A stretch of DNA of 64,000 nucleotides, taken from positions 32,878 to 96,877 of the forward strand of contig JAYGHB010000011.1 of assembly GCA_034931985.1 (NCBI GenBank), given 5' to 3'. The notes beneath the pieces are model-generated. The model had not been told where the DNA came from and did no database searches. It worked only from the letters and a program-made list of their open reading frames with translations. The translations under genes were made by a program, and so were the position numbers. The stretch's first letter is position 1, and each line of letters opens with the position of its first letter. Origin of the DNA: Halotia wernerae (GTDB taxonomy: Bacteria; Cyanobacteriota; Cyanobacteriia; Cyanobacteriales; Nostocaceae). Shown in pieces: positions 36,257-45,609 of the stretch.

Positions 36257-37019
36257 TACTTTGACGCTCCCGTTTGATTAATTGCAACAATTCCAATTCT
36301 TGAGGATTATAAGATTGCAACCAGTTCCATACCAACACAGTTAGTAATCCTTCACTAATTGCTAAGGGAACTTGAGTTATAGCAAAAATTCCGGCGAATT
36401 TGGTAAATGAAGCAATAAACCCACCAACAGGGGCAGGAAAAGCTAGGGCGAGTTGGATAGAAGTGATAACATAGGTAAGTAAATCTGCGATCGCAGCTGC
36501 TAGAAATATGGCAATTTTTTGTTTACCACCTAACTTTATTGTCAGATTATAGATCCAGTAAGCTGCGAATGGGCCAGCGATCGCCATCGAAAAAGCATTT
36601 GCCCCCAGCGTCGTCAAGCCGCCATGCGCCAGTAACAAAGCTTGAAACAACAATACTAAGCTACCCAAAACGGACATAGTAAGGGGGCCAAACAGCACCG
36701 CACCTAACCCTGTCCCTGTTGGGTGAGAACAGCTACCTGTAACAGATGGGATTTTCAACGCTGACAGCACGAAAGTAAAAGCACCAGCCAAGCCCAGCAG
36801 TAGTTTCAGTTCCGGGTTAGCTTGGGTGATGCGAGTCAGACTACGCAATCCTAATAGAAAAAATGGTAATGCTACAATCCACCAAAAAATTGCCCACTGC
36901 AATGGTAAAAAACCTTCCATTATGTGCATGGCGTAGGCGGGTTTGGGTAAACCAACTACTAGATAAAAACTGATAACTCCCATCAGGGTTAGACTGACTA
37001 ACGCCTGTTTTCTTTTCAT
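36243..37019 (-). CDS. cbiM: CbiM, cobalt-binding S component
   Basis: A 258-residue membrane protein with a cleavable leader (residues 1-30, ending in AYA) that leaves MHIMEGFLPLQW at the mature N-terminus. The histidine at mature position 2 binds the metal in this family. The GSCSHPTGTGLGAVLFGPLT segment near residue 94 is the second conserved metal-site region, and AHGGLTTLGANAFSMAIAGP near 130 completes it. It is the first gene of cbiMNQO and lies directly behind a cobalamin riboswitch, which supports cobalt rather than nickel as substrate. Confidence 0.95.
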   Translation of the reverse strand: MKRKQALVSLTLMGVISFYLVVGLPKPAYAMHIMEGFLPLQWAIFWWIVALPFFLLGLRSLTRITQANPELKLLLGLAGAFTFVLSALKIPSVTGSCSHPTGTGLGAVLFGPLTMSVLGSLVLLFQALLLAHGGLTTLGANAFSMAIAGPFAAYWIYNLTIKLGGKQKIAIFLAAAIADLLTYVITSIQLALAFPAPVGGFIASFTKFAGIFAITQVPLAISEGLLTVLVWNWLQSYNPQELELLQLIKRERQSNESI

Positions 37020-37044
37020 AATCTGTACCTCGCAGATTTATGTA

Positions 37045-37178
37045 AACGAATTGATTCTAACCGGCGGGCATCCTGACTCACCTATATTTTGGTTCACAGT
37101 TGCGGGACAGCGCCGGATTTACACCGGACTTTCCCCCTTGCGTCCGATGGCTGTTCCCCATCAGAACCGATTGGAGTA
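37045..37178 (-). promoter_or_regulatory. Cobalamin riboswitch upstream of cbiM
   Basis: On the minus strand the leader reads GGGGAACAGCC, then GGGAAAGTCCGGTGTAAATC, then GGCGCTGTCCCGCAACTGT, and finally the B12 box GAGTCAGGATGCCCGCC at about 37062-37078. These are the conserved core elements in the correct order. In this class B12 binding lowers expression, so cobalt uptake would fall when cobalamin is plentiful. The cbiM start lies about 25 bp further on. Confidence 0.95.
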
Positions 37179-37195
37179 ACTATAGCACCATTACT

Positions 37196-37417
37196 AATAA
37201 ACTTGGTAAAGACTTGGGGATTCCAATTCTTGATCTTGATACTATCGTTTGGGAACCCAACTAAATTGCGATAAGACGTTCTTACGAAGATTCAGCACAA
37301 AATTGACAAGACTTCATTGAAAATAATATTTCTTTAGTAATTGAAGGTTGCTATAGTAAGCTAATTGAAACTGCGATCGCATTCTCAACTGAAATATATT
37401 TTCTAAATCCCGGCATT
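37196..37417 (+). pseudogene. 3' part of the interrupted P-loop kinase-like gene
   Basis: These 222 bp are identical to 37539-37760. They continue the fragment that ends at 34279, sharing the 13-bp AATAAACTTGGTA. Both in-frame stops of the second copy are present here too, so the gene was dead before it was duplicated. The match ends after cccggcatt, and the C-terminal third is missing. Confidence 0.85.
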
Positions 37418-37484
37418 AATAAGGGGTAAGTGGTAGGGAGAATAGATATAACAGAAACTTATTTATTAGATGAAAACTTCCACA

Positions 37485-37955
37485 ATGTATCGAATTTTAA
37501 TATTTGGTAATTCCGGTTCTGGAAAAAGCACTCTTGCAAATAAACTTGGTAAAGACTTGGGGATTCCAATTCTTGATCTTGATACTATCGTTTGGGAACC
37601 CAACTAAATTGCGATAAGACGTTCTTACGAAGATTCAGCACAAAATTGACAAGACTTCATTGAAAATAATATTTCTTTAGTAATTGAAGGTTGCTATAGT
37701 AAGCTAATTGAAACTGCGATCGCATTCTCAACTGAAATATATTTTCTAAATCCCGGCATTCAGAAGTGCCTTGAAAATAACCACAATCGTCCTTGGGAGC
37801 CACATAAATTTAAATCAGCCGAGGAACAGGCGCAAACATTCGAGTTTCTCCAAAATTGGATTCAACAATATGAAGAACGCGATGATGAATTTGGTTATTT
37901 GTCCCATCGCTCAATATTTAATCAATATACTGGTAAAAAACACGAAATTATTTGA
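37485..37955 (+). pseudogene. P-loop kinase-like (adenylate kinase-type) pseudogene, full-length copy
   Basis: From ATG 37485 the frame reads MYRILIFGNSGSGKSTLANK with Walker A GNSGSGKS, then DLGIPILDLDTIVWEPN and a TAA at 37605. A second stop, TGA, is at 37647. The same frame continues past both with FIENNISLVIEGCYSKLIET and PGIQKCLENNHNRPWEPHKF to a final TGA at 37953. Intact relatives are small nucleotide-binding proteins annotated as AAA or shikimate/adenylate kinase-like. The coding sequence is recognisable over 157 codons but cannot yield a full protein. Confidence 0.85.
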
Positions 37956-37961
37956 ACAACA

Positions 37962-38010
37962 AGATCCCCGACTTCTTTAAGAAGTCGGGGATCTAAGAAG
38001 TCGGGGATCT
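37962..38010. repeat. Palindromic repeat with an extra half copy
   Basis: agatccccgacttctt pairs perfectly with aagaagtcggggatct (37962-37994), and a further aagaagtcggggatct follows at 37995-38010. It is the same palindrome as after sufS and lies 23 bp before the helicase start. Confidence 0.8.
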
Positions 38011-38032
38011 GAGCCTATAATCAGCATAAAAA

Positions 38033-40381
38033 ATGAGAGATGCTTTTAGCAGACTTGCACCCTTCATTCAAGAATATATATATCATCACAACTGGACTGA
38101 ATTGCGACCAGTTCAACTTGCCGCTTGTCAAGTTATATTTGATACTAATGCTCATTTATTAGTTGCTGCTGCTACCGCTGCGGGGAAAACAGAAGCAGCT
38201 TTTTTACCAGTTATAACTCAATTATATGAAAAACCTGCCAAGACTATAGGTGTATTATATATTGGTCCCATTAAAGCTTTGATTAACGACCAATTTGATC
38301 GCCTCAATGGTTTACTAAAATCAGCAGATATTCCTGTTTATCACTGGCATGGTGATGTTGCTCAAAGTCGCAAAAGCAAGCTTTTAAAAAACCCTCAAGG
38401 TGTTCTGCAAATTACACCAGAATCATTAGAAAGCTTGTTAATTAACAAACATAGTGAACTAATACGCTTATTTGGTGATTTGCGCTTTGTGATCATCGAT
38501 GAAATTCACGCTTTTATGGGTTCGGAACGCGGTTGTCAAATTATCTGTCAATTACAGCGTTTAGCAAAATTGACATCTACACAACCTCGCCGTATTGGTT
38601 TGTCAGCAACTCTCGGCGATTACGCAATGGCTGAAGCATGGTTGCGTTCTGGAACCGAAAAGCCAGTAATTACTCCCCAAATTGAAGCAGTCAAACGTCA
38701 AATTAAGTTGGCTGTAGAACACTTTTATCTTACAGATGAAGTCGATAATTCTGAGATTACAACATACGAACAATATATTTTAAACCTCAGTAAATATCGT
38801 AAATGTTTAATCTTTGCTAATAACCGCACCCAAACCGAATCTATCATTGCGTCTTTGCGAAAAATAGCTAAAAAACAAGCACTACCAGATATCTATCACG
38901 TCCATCATGGCAGTATATCTGCTAGCCTGCGACAAGCTGCTGAAAATGCTATGCGCGAACCCAATAATCCTGCTGTCACTGCCGCTACTTTAACTCTAGA
39001 ATTAGGTATAGATATTGGTCATTTAGAGCGAGTCATTCAGTTAGAATCCCCTCTTTCTGTAGCTAGTTTTTTACAAAGATTGGGGCGCAGCGGTAGAAGA
39101 GGTGAATCTGCGGATATGCGATTTGTTTGCGCTGAAAATAAACCATTAGCCGAAGCACCTTTTCCAGAGCAAATTCCCTGGCAACTTTTACAATCTATCG
39201 CCATTATCCAGCTTTATTTAGAAGAACGTTGGATTGAGCCGATAAACCCGATTAAATATCCTTTTAGTTTGCTATATCACCAAACAATGAGTGTTCTAGC
39301 AGCAATGGGAGAACTTTCACCTGCGGCTCTAGCTAAACAAGTCTTAAATTTACCACCATTTGCAGCTATTTCCCCAGAAGATTTTAAATTATTATTATAC
39401 TATTTAATTGATATTAACCATCTTCATAAAACTGAACAAGGCAAACTAATTATTGGTTTAGCTGGGGAAAAAGTAGTGGGTAAATTCCAGTTTTATGCTG
39501 TTTTCCCAGATAGTCAAGAATATGTAGTGAAGCAAGCAACAACAGCAATTGGTAATATTGACATGCCGCCTCCTGTTGGCAATCATTTTGCTTTGGCAGG
39601 AAGAACTTGGGAAGTCTTAGAAGTTGATTTTAGAAAAAAAGTAGCTTATGTCAAGCAGGTAGAGGGAAAATCTACTATTTATTGGCGTGGCGGTAGTGGT
39701 ATTATCCATACAAAAGTTTTGCAAAAAATGCGGCAGGTTTTGTTAGAAAATGTAGAATATAGCTATTTGCAAGATAATGGTAAGCAATGTTTGCAAACAG
39801 TTCGTCAATTAGTACAATCTGCTGGGTTGATTGAAGAATTCAGAAGCCAGAATTCAGGAGTCAGAATCAATGAATTGGGGATTCAGACCCGCCACTCATT
39901 GCAGACCACCAAATTAAAAATTTGGTGGGGGTCTTATACCCATTTATTCATCCGCCAGTCACATAGAATTCAATTCTGAATTCTGGCTCCTGACTCCTGA
40001 ATTCTGTTTGATAAACAAAATATATTGCAATTAGAAAAAGGTAAATGCTGTATTTTTCCTTGGATGGGTACAGTTGCTTACCGTACATTAGAAAGATTGC
40101 TCAATTCTTTCTGTCGTGAATCTTTGGAAATTAGTAGCATTGGTGGGATAAATCCCTATTATTTAACAATCAAATTAGGTAAAGGTAAATTTCCATATCT
40201 TTACCAAGAAATAGTTTCACTATGTGAGCAAAGAATTGCACCTGAAGATTTGGTAAGTTCTTCAGAAGCACCAGAAATTCAAAAGTACGATCAATTCATT
40301 CCTCATCCACTTTTACGGAAAGCTTTTGCCAGAGACTACTTAGATATGTTAGAAGTCAGGCAGCAAGTAGCATTATGGTAG
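38033..40381 (+). pseudogene. DEAD/DEAH helicase (Lhr-like) interrupted by an inverted-repeat element
   Basis: The N-terminal 600 residues are an intact superfamily 2 helicase: ELRPVQLAACQVIF Q-type region, Walker A ATAAGKTEA near residue 45, DEIH near 156, SAT near 187, and motif VI LQRLGRSGRRGE near 348. At 39836 an inverted-repeat element begins and brings TGA codons at 39977 and 39998. After it the original frame resumes (FDKQNILQLEKGKCCIFPWM) and runs to 40381. The product now ends about 130 residues early with a foreign tail. The helicase core may still be made, so loss of function is not certain. Confidence 0.75.
39836..40004. repeat. Small inverted-repeat element inside the helicase gene
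   Basis: The left end is gaattcagaagccagaattc followed by aggagtcagaat; the right end, inverted, is gaattcaggagtcaggagcc followed by agaattcagaat. The centre has a ccaccaaattaaaaatttgg hairpin-type palindrome. The unit is 169 bp by these ends and has no open frame of its own. It looks like a non-autonomous element of a kind frequent in Nostoc genomes. Confidence 0.8.
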
Positions 40382-40485
40382 CTGTTGCCATTTTAAGCCC
40401 ACATTCCGCAGGTAAATGAGGAAATTGATGCTACATATTGACCACTGTAGGATATTGGCAGGCATAATTGACTTAACTATTAACT

Positions 40486-43083
40486 ATGAAAATTACTATT
40501 CCTGAATTATCTCTGGTTGTTCTTATAGGTGCTTCTGGTTCCGGTAAATCGACTTTTGCCCGTAAGCACTTTCAACTTTTTGAAGTTTTATCTTCAGATT
40601 TTTGTCGGGGGTTAGTTTCTAATAACGAAAATAGCCAATCTGCTACCAAAGACGCTTTTGAAGTGCTGCGCTTCATCGCTAGCAAGCGGCTAGCAGCAGC
40701 TAAACTAACTGTTATTGATGCTACTAATGTGCAAATGGAAGACCGCAAACTCTTACTGCAAATGGCACGGCAGCATCACTGTTTTGCGATCGCCATCGTC
40801 CTCGACCTACCAGAAGAATTATGCCACGAACGTAACCAACAAAGGAGCGATCGCTCTTTTGGTTTTCATGTAGTGCGTCGTCATACCCAAATGTTGCGGC
40901 GTTCTTTGCGGGGTTTAGAAAAAGAAGGCTTTCGCTATGTCTACACACTCAAATCTTTGGCAGAAATCGAATCTGTCGAAATTGAGCGTCAGCCTTTGTG
41001 GAACAACCTCAAGCACGAACACGGCCCCTTTGACATCATCGGGGATATTCACGGCTGTTGTGACGAACTCGAAGCATTACTCCAACAGTTAGGCTACGAG
41101 AGGCGCAAGGGGGAAGAAGTTGCAATGATTTCCCCAGTTCTCTCCCCCTGGAATGCTCCCACCTACCATCATCCCCAAGGACGTAAAGCTGTATTTCTGG
41201 GTGATTTAGTAGATCGGGGAACGCGCATTTTAGATACAGTCAAACTAGTACGAAATATGGTTAACGCAGGTACGGCTCTCTGCGTTCCTGGTAATCATGA
41301 AAACAAACTTTTGCGGAAACTACGCGGTAAAAATGTCCGGGTTAATCATGGGTTAGAGCAAACCTTAAATGAAATTGAGGCTTTACCCGACCAAGTGCGG
41401 GAACCCTTCACTAAAGAACTGCAAAAATTTTTGGATTCCCTAATCAGTCATTACCTCCTAGATGATGGGCGGTTGGTAGTGGCTCATGCAGGGATGAAAC
41501 AGGAAATGCAGGGACGGGGGTCTGGTGCTGTGCGCGAGTTTGCCCTTTATGGCGAAAGCACTGGCGAGATTGATGAATTTGGCTTACCCGTCCGTTATAA
41601 CTGGGCGGGAGAGTATCGCGGTGAAGCGATGGTAGTCTACGGACATACCCCTGTACCCGAAGCAGAATGGTTGAATAACACTATTGATATCGATACAGGC
41701 TGCGTCTTTGGCGGCAAACTTACTGCTCTGCGCTATCCAGAAAAGGAATTGGTAAGTATTCCTGCTGCCCGCGTCTACTGTGAACCAGTAAAACCTTTAG
41801 TAGAGAACACAGCAACACGCACATCACAACAGGAATTAGATGATGTCTTGTACATTGAGGATGTTGTGGGTAAGCGCATCATCAATACCCGACTTCAGTC
41901 CAACATTACTATTCGGGAAGAAAATGCGATCGCAGCCTTGGAAGTGATGAGCCGTTTTGCTACTAATCCCAAATGGCTGATTTACCTGCCTCCTACTATG
42001 TCTCCTGTAGAAACATCCCCAATACCGGGATTTTTAGAACATCCCACCCAAGCTTTTCTCTACTACCAAAATCTGGGAATTACGGAAGTAGTATGCGAAG
42101 AGAAACACATGGGTTCGCGGGTAGTAGTAGTTGTTTGCCGAGATATAGCAGCTGCTGAAAAACGGTTTGGTGTAGTAAATGAGGGAATCGGCATCTGTTA
42201 CACCCGCACGGGACGGAGGTTTTTTGATGATTCGGCATTGGAGGCGGAACTTTTGGCGCGGGTGAATGCAGCCCTCTCCCAAAGCGACTTTTGGTCAGAA
42301 TTTCAAACCGATTGGGTGTGTCTAGACTGTGAATTGATGCCCTGGTCAGCCAAAGCACAGGGGCTACTGCGAGAACAGTATGCACCCGTGGGAGTAGCAT
42401 CACGGCTTGCCCTGAATGATGCTGTTAGCTTACTACAACAAGCAAGCGATCGCGGCGTAGAAATTAGTACACAACTCGCTCATTACCAACAACGTGCAGA
42501 GATGGCGCATCAGTACGTCAGTGCTTACCGCCGCTACTGCTGGCCTGTCACCGATATTTCTGGACTAAAGTTAGCCCCTTTCCACATCCTGGCAACCGAA
42601 AAAGCCGTCCATATCAACAAAGACCATCGCTGGCATTTGGAGCAAATTGCCAAAATCTGCCATTCAGACCCTGCCTTGCTTTTGGCTACTGCCTATAAAG
42701 TGATAAATTTGACTGACCCCAGCAGTCAGGCAGAGGGGGTTCATTGGTGGGAAAAACTTACCGAAGTCGGGGGTGAAGGTATGGTTGTCAAGCCTATGGA
42801 CTTCATCGTTCGAGGTAGTCGTGGCATTGTTCAGCCTGCGGTGAAGTGTCGCGGACAAGAATATCTGCGGATTATTTATGGCCCTGAATATTCCACCCCA
42901 GAGAATTTGCAACGTCTGCGCCAACGTGGGTTATCACATAAGCGTTCTTTGGCTATGCGTGAGTTTTCCCTCGGTGTTGAGGCATTAGAGCGATTTGTCG
43001 CCCATAGCCCTCTGCGCCGCGTCCATGAATGCGTTTTCGGCATTCTGGCATTAGAGAGCGAACCCGTCGATCCGCGACTTTAA
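40486..43083 (+). CDS. pnkp: Polynucleotide kinase-phosphatase-ligase Pnkp (RNA repair)
   Basis: Bacterial Pnkp heals and seals broken RNA ends. The 865-residue protein has three modules. The 5'-kinase has Walker A GASGSGKSTFARKHF near residue 14. The metallophosphatase has IIGDIHGCCDELEALL near 183, FLGDLVDRGTR near 240 and CVPGNHENKLLRKL near 267. The ligase/adenylyltransferase has EEKHMGSRVVVVV near 535, with the lysine that takes AMP. The length matches the family (about 850). Its usual partner Hen1, the 3'-end methyltransferase, is not adjacent on either side; upstream is the broken helicase. Start ATG 40486. Confidence 0.95.
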   Translation: MKITIPELSLVVLIGASGSGKSTFARKHFQLFEVLSSDFCRGLVSNNENSQSATKDAFEVLRFIASKRLAAAKLTVIDATNVQMEDRKLLLQMARQHHCFAIAIVLDLPEELCHERNQQRSDRSFGFHVVRRHTQMLRRSLRGLEKEGFRYVYTLKSLAEIESVEIERQPLWNNLKHEHGPFDIIGDIHGCCDELEALLQQLGYERRKGEEVAMISPVLSPWNAPTYHHPQGRKAVFLGDLVDRGTRILDTVKLVRNMVNAGTALCVPGNHENKLLRKLRGKNVRVNHGLEQTLNEIEALPDQVREPFTKELQKFLDSLISHYLLDDGRLVVAHAGMKQEMQGRGSGAVREFALYGESTGEIDEFGLPVRYNWAGEYRGEAMVVYGHTPVPEAEWLNNTIDIDTGCVFGGKLTALRYPEKELVSIPAARVYCEPVKPLVENTATRTSQQELDDVLYIEDVVGKRIINTRLQSNITIREENAIAALEVMSRFATNPKWLIYLPPTMSPVETSPIPGFLEHPTQAFLYYQNLGITEVVCEEKHMGSRVVVVVCRDIAAAEKRFGVVNEGIGICYTRTGRRFFDDSALEAELLARVNAALSQSDFWSEFQTDWVCLDCELMPWSAKAQGLLREQYAPVGVASRLALNDAVSLLQQASDRGVEISTQLAHYQQRAEMAHQYVSAYRRYCWPVTDISGLKLAPFHILATEKAVHINKDHRWHLEQIAKICHSDPALLLATAYKVINLTDPSSQAEGVHWWEKLTEVGGEGMVVKPMDFIVRGSRGIVQPAVKCRGQEYLRIIYGPEYSTPENLQRLRQRGLSHKRSLAMREFSLGVEALERFVAHSPLRRVHECVFGILALESEPVDPRL

Positions 43084-43139
43084 CTAAAGCGAGTCCGCGT
43101 TTGAGCAGCATCTCGTAGAGAGCGTCATTGCGAATTGGT

Positions 43140-43973
43140 TTAACCTTTACCACCTGTAAATGTCGCACTTTGAATAAAATAGCGGTTAAAAAAGGCGTAA
43201 ATTCCTAAAGCAGGCAGAGTGAAAATCATAGAAGCTGCCATAATGTAATTCCAATAGCTGATATATTGACCTTTGAAGGTGTTCAATCCTAACGGTAAGG
43301 TAAACATTTCGGGGTCAAACAAAATCACCACAGGCAACAAGAAATTATTCCAACTACCCATGAATACAAAAACTGCTTGTGCTGCTAGTGCTGGTTTAGC
43401 CAGAGGTAAGACAATGTGACGAAAAATCCCAAAGGTATTTAAACCATCAAGCTGAGCAGCTTCTTCTAGTTCTCTAGGAAAATTGACGAAAAACTGCCGC
43501 ATCATAAAAATGAAAGTGGCATTGATCATACTGGGAACAATCATGCCTTGATAAGAGTTCAACCAGCCGATCGCCTTCAAAATTAAAAATGTCGGAATTA
43601 GGGTGATTTGTGCTGGTACTGCTAATACTGCCAGAATCAAGAAGAACCAAAAACGCTTACCCACAAAGCGCAATCTTGCCAAGGCATAACCTGCCATTGA
43701 GTTGAATAGCAGGTTTAACAAGGTAACGCTAACGGCAATGATCACACTGTTAAACAGCCAGCGCCAAAACAGCGGTTCTTGCACAAAGATTTGCCTATAA
43801 TTGTCAAGAGTAAAATTTTTGGGTAAGAAATTGGGTTCCCCGCTGACAATTTCTGATAGTGGCTTAAATGATGCCGAAAGCGCCCACAAAAAAGGAATCA
43901 GGGTAATGAAAGCATAGATAGTCAGTAAGACATATAACAATACTTTGGGCCAAGAAACACGAGAAATATTCAT
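43140..43973 (-). CDS. Carbohydrate ABC transporter permease (MalG type)
   Basis: A 277-residue permease with six membrane helices and the EAA loop ELEEAAQLDGLNTFGIFRHI near residue 185 followed by VLPLAKPALAA, typical of CUT1 sugar importers. The N-terminus LLYVLLTIYAFITLIPFLWA is the first helix. It pairs with the MalF-type gene at 43973, with a 1-bp overlap, so the two are cotranslated. No binding protein or ATPase lies nearby; in cyanobacteria a shared ATPase elsewhere often serves several such pairs. The sugar is unknown. Confidence 0.92.
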   Translation of the reverse strand: MNISRVSWPKVLLYVLLTIYAFITLIPFLWALSASFKPLSEIVSGEPNFLPKNFTLDNYRQIFVQEPLFWRWLFNSVIIAVSVTLLNLLFNSMAGYALARLRFVGKRFWFFLILAVLAVPAQITLIPTFLILKAIGWLNSYQGMIVPSMINATFIFMMRQFFVNFPRELEEAAQLDGLNTFGIFRHIVLPLAKPALAAQAVFVFMGSWNNFLLPVVILFDPEMFTLPLGLNTFKGQYISYWNYIMAASMIFTLPALGIYAFFNRYFIQSATFTGGKG

Positions 43974-44881
43974 TAAATTCTTTCACCTCCAAAAAATCGC
44001 TGCTGAATCAAGGTGATAATAATGATTACCGCTGCTAGCAAAAAGGCGATCGCAGCTGCATATCCCATTTGTAAGTTGCGAAATACAGCCTGGTAGATAA
44101 GTAGCACCAAGGTTAAAGTAGCGTTATTTGGCCCGCCAGTACCACCAGAAAAAATATAAGACTGGTCAAATAATTGAAATGTCCCAATTATCCCCACAGC
44201 TACCACAAAGAAGGTTACAGGCTTAAGCAAAGGAATAGTAATATAAATAAACTTTTGCCATCCATTTGCCCCATCGAGTTCTGCTGCTTCATAAAGTTTT
44301 TGGGGTATGTCCTGTAAAGCCGCTAAATAAATCACCATGTAAAACGGTGCTGTTGACCAAATATTCATAATCATGATGCCTTTGAGCGCAACTGCTGGAT
44401 CTCCCAACCAGTTATAGGTAGGTAGTCCCACAAAAGCGAGAAAATCGTTTAGTAGACCATCAGTGTTATAAATCCACATGAAGATCAGCGTTAATACTGC
44501 TGAAGAAGTGACTGTTGGCAAAAAGTAAAGGATGCGCCACCAGTTCTTACCGCGAATACCAGCATTAAGCGTTACTGCCAGAATTAAAGCCAGTACAGTT
44601 TGAGTTGGCACAACAATTGCCACATACTCTGCCGTATTTTTCAACGCAATCCAAACTAGTTCATCTTCAATCAATCGGGTAAAATTGCGAAAGCCAATAA
44701 AATCGTATTTAATCCCCCCCAGAAGTTGGACTTTGTGTAGAGAAAGAAATACAGCATAGAGAATGGGCAATACTACAAAAGTTCCTAAAACCAGAATGGT
44801 GGGTATCATAAACAGATAACCAGCCAAATTCTCTGTCATATTCCATCTAGGGCTTCTGTACCGCCGTCTAATCTTTAACAC
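43973..44881 (-). CDS. Carbohydrate ABC transporter permease (MalF/UgpA type)
   Basis: A 302-residue permease with six helices and the EAA loop KLYEAAELDGANGWQKFIYI near residue 211, then TIPLLKPVTFFVVAV. The WNMTENLAGYLFMIPTILVL segment is the usual N-terminal start of helix one. It is the first gene of a two-gene unit with the MalG-type permease. The promoter region is the 280-bp AT-rich gap shared with the divergent arsC gene. Substrate not determined. Confidence 0.92.
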   Translation of the reverse strand: MLKIRRRYRSPRWNMTENLAGYLFMIPTILVLGTFVVLPILYAVFLSLHKVQLLGGIKYDFIGFRNFTRLIEDELVWIALKNTAEYVAIVVPTQTVLALILAVTLNAGIRGKNWWRILYFLPTVTSSAVLTLIFMWIYNTDGLLNDFLAFVGLPTYNWLGDPAVALKGIMIMNIWSTAPFYMVIYLAALQDIPQKLYEAAELDGANGWQKFIYITIPLLKPVTFFVVAVGIIGTFQLFDQSYIFSGGTGGPNNATLTLVLLIYQAVFRNLQMGYAAAIAFLLAAVIIIITLIQQRFFGGERI

Positions 44882-44990
44882 TGCTGAACCTCCGCTTCTC
44901 TAAAAGAAAGCTACAGATACAAACCTGAAAACCCAGATTTTATCTGACTTTTTGAATTATGAATTATAAATTACGAATTATGAATTGGAT

Positions 44991-45018
44991 AATTGCTCAA
45001 CAAGGTGGTTGAGCAATT
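44991..45018. repeat. Perfect hairpin in the permease-arsC gap
   Basis: aattgctcaac (44991-45001) pairs exactly with gttgagcaatt (45008-45018) around a 6-base loop. It lies in the divergent gap. A run of tandem-like gaattatgaattataaatta words precedes it. It could be an operator or a repeat remnant; no T run of terminator type follows. Confidence 0.6.
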
Positions 45019-45160
45019 ACCAAATCTTTAAGGTTAAGAAAAATTATATAAGTTTAATAAAATATAAATAAAAATTTATTGCAGTGTTTTCCCTGAAGCC
45101 TGATTTTTTTAAAAAAGCTATATTTCGGAGAAATATAATATTTTTGTATAAAAAACAAGT

Positions 45161-45604
45161 ATGGAAAAACCACTACTTTTAATTCTTTGCACAGGTAATT
45201 CTTGCCGAAGTCAAATGGCAGAAGGATTTTTAAAAGAGTTAGCTGATGACTTATTAATAGCACAAAGTGCAGGAATGAACCCAGCCACAAAAGTTCATCC
45301 TTTGGCTGTAAAAGTCATGGAAGAAATCGGTATAGATATTTCTCAAAACTCTTGTAAACATCTCAACCTGTTTTTAGACAAAAAGATTGATACTGTGATC
45401 ACTGTATGCGATCATGCAGATCAAAGTTGTCCTTCCTTACCTGCGGCTGTTAAACGCCATCACTTCAGCTTTCCTGATCCAGCAGAAGCAAAAGGAACTG
45501 AAGCAGAAAAGTTACAAATATTTCGACGGATTCGAGATGATATAAGTAAGCTACTGTTAGCATACATAGCTGGAAGACGTGATGCCCTGCAATACTCTAG
45601 ATAG
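45161..45604 (+). CDS. arsC: Arsenate reductase, low-molecular-weight phosphatase type
   Basis: The 147-residue enzyme has the P-loop CTGNSCRSQMAEGF near residue 10, with catalytic cysteine and arginine in Cx5R. The redox pair sits in VCDHADQSCPSLP near 83-92, which marks the thioredoxin-linked ArsC type rather than a protein tyrosine phosphatase. FSFPDPAEAKGTEAEK near 108 carries the general acid aspartate. It reduces arsenate to arsenite for efflux. No arsB, acr3 or arsR is adjacent. A histidine kinase gene follows 5 bp after its stop. Confidence 0.92.
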   Translation: MEKPLLLILCTGNSCRSQMAEGFLKELADDLLIAQSAGMNPATKVHPLAVKVMEEIGIDISQNSCKHLNLFLDKKIDTVITVCDHADQSCPSLPAAVKRHHFSFPDPAEAKGTEAEKLQIFRRIRDDISKLLLAYIAGRRDALQYSR

Positions 45605-45609
45605 AAGTT

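Noticed and set aside
37771..37980. 69-codon frame after the kinase pseudogene
   Set aside because: It is out of frame with the recognisable kinase remnant on the same strand.
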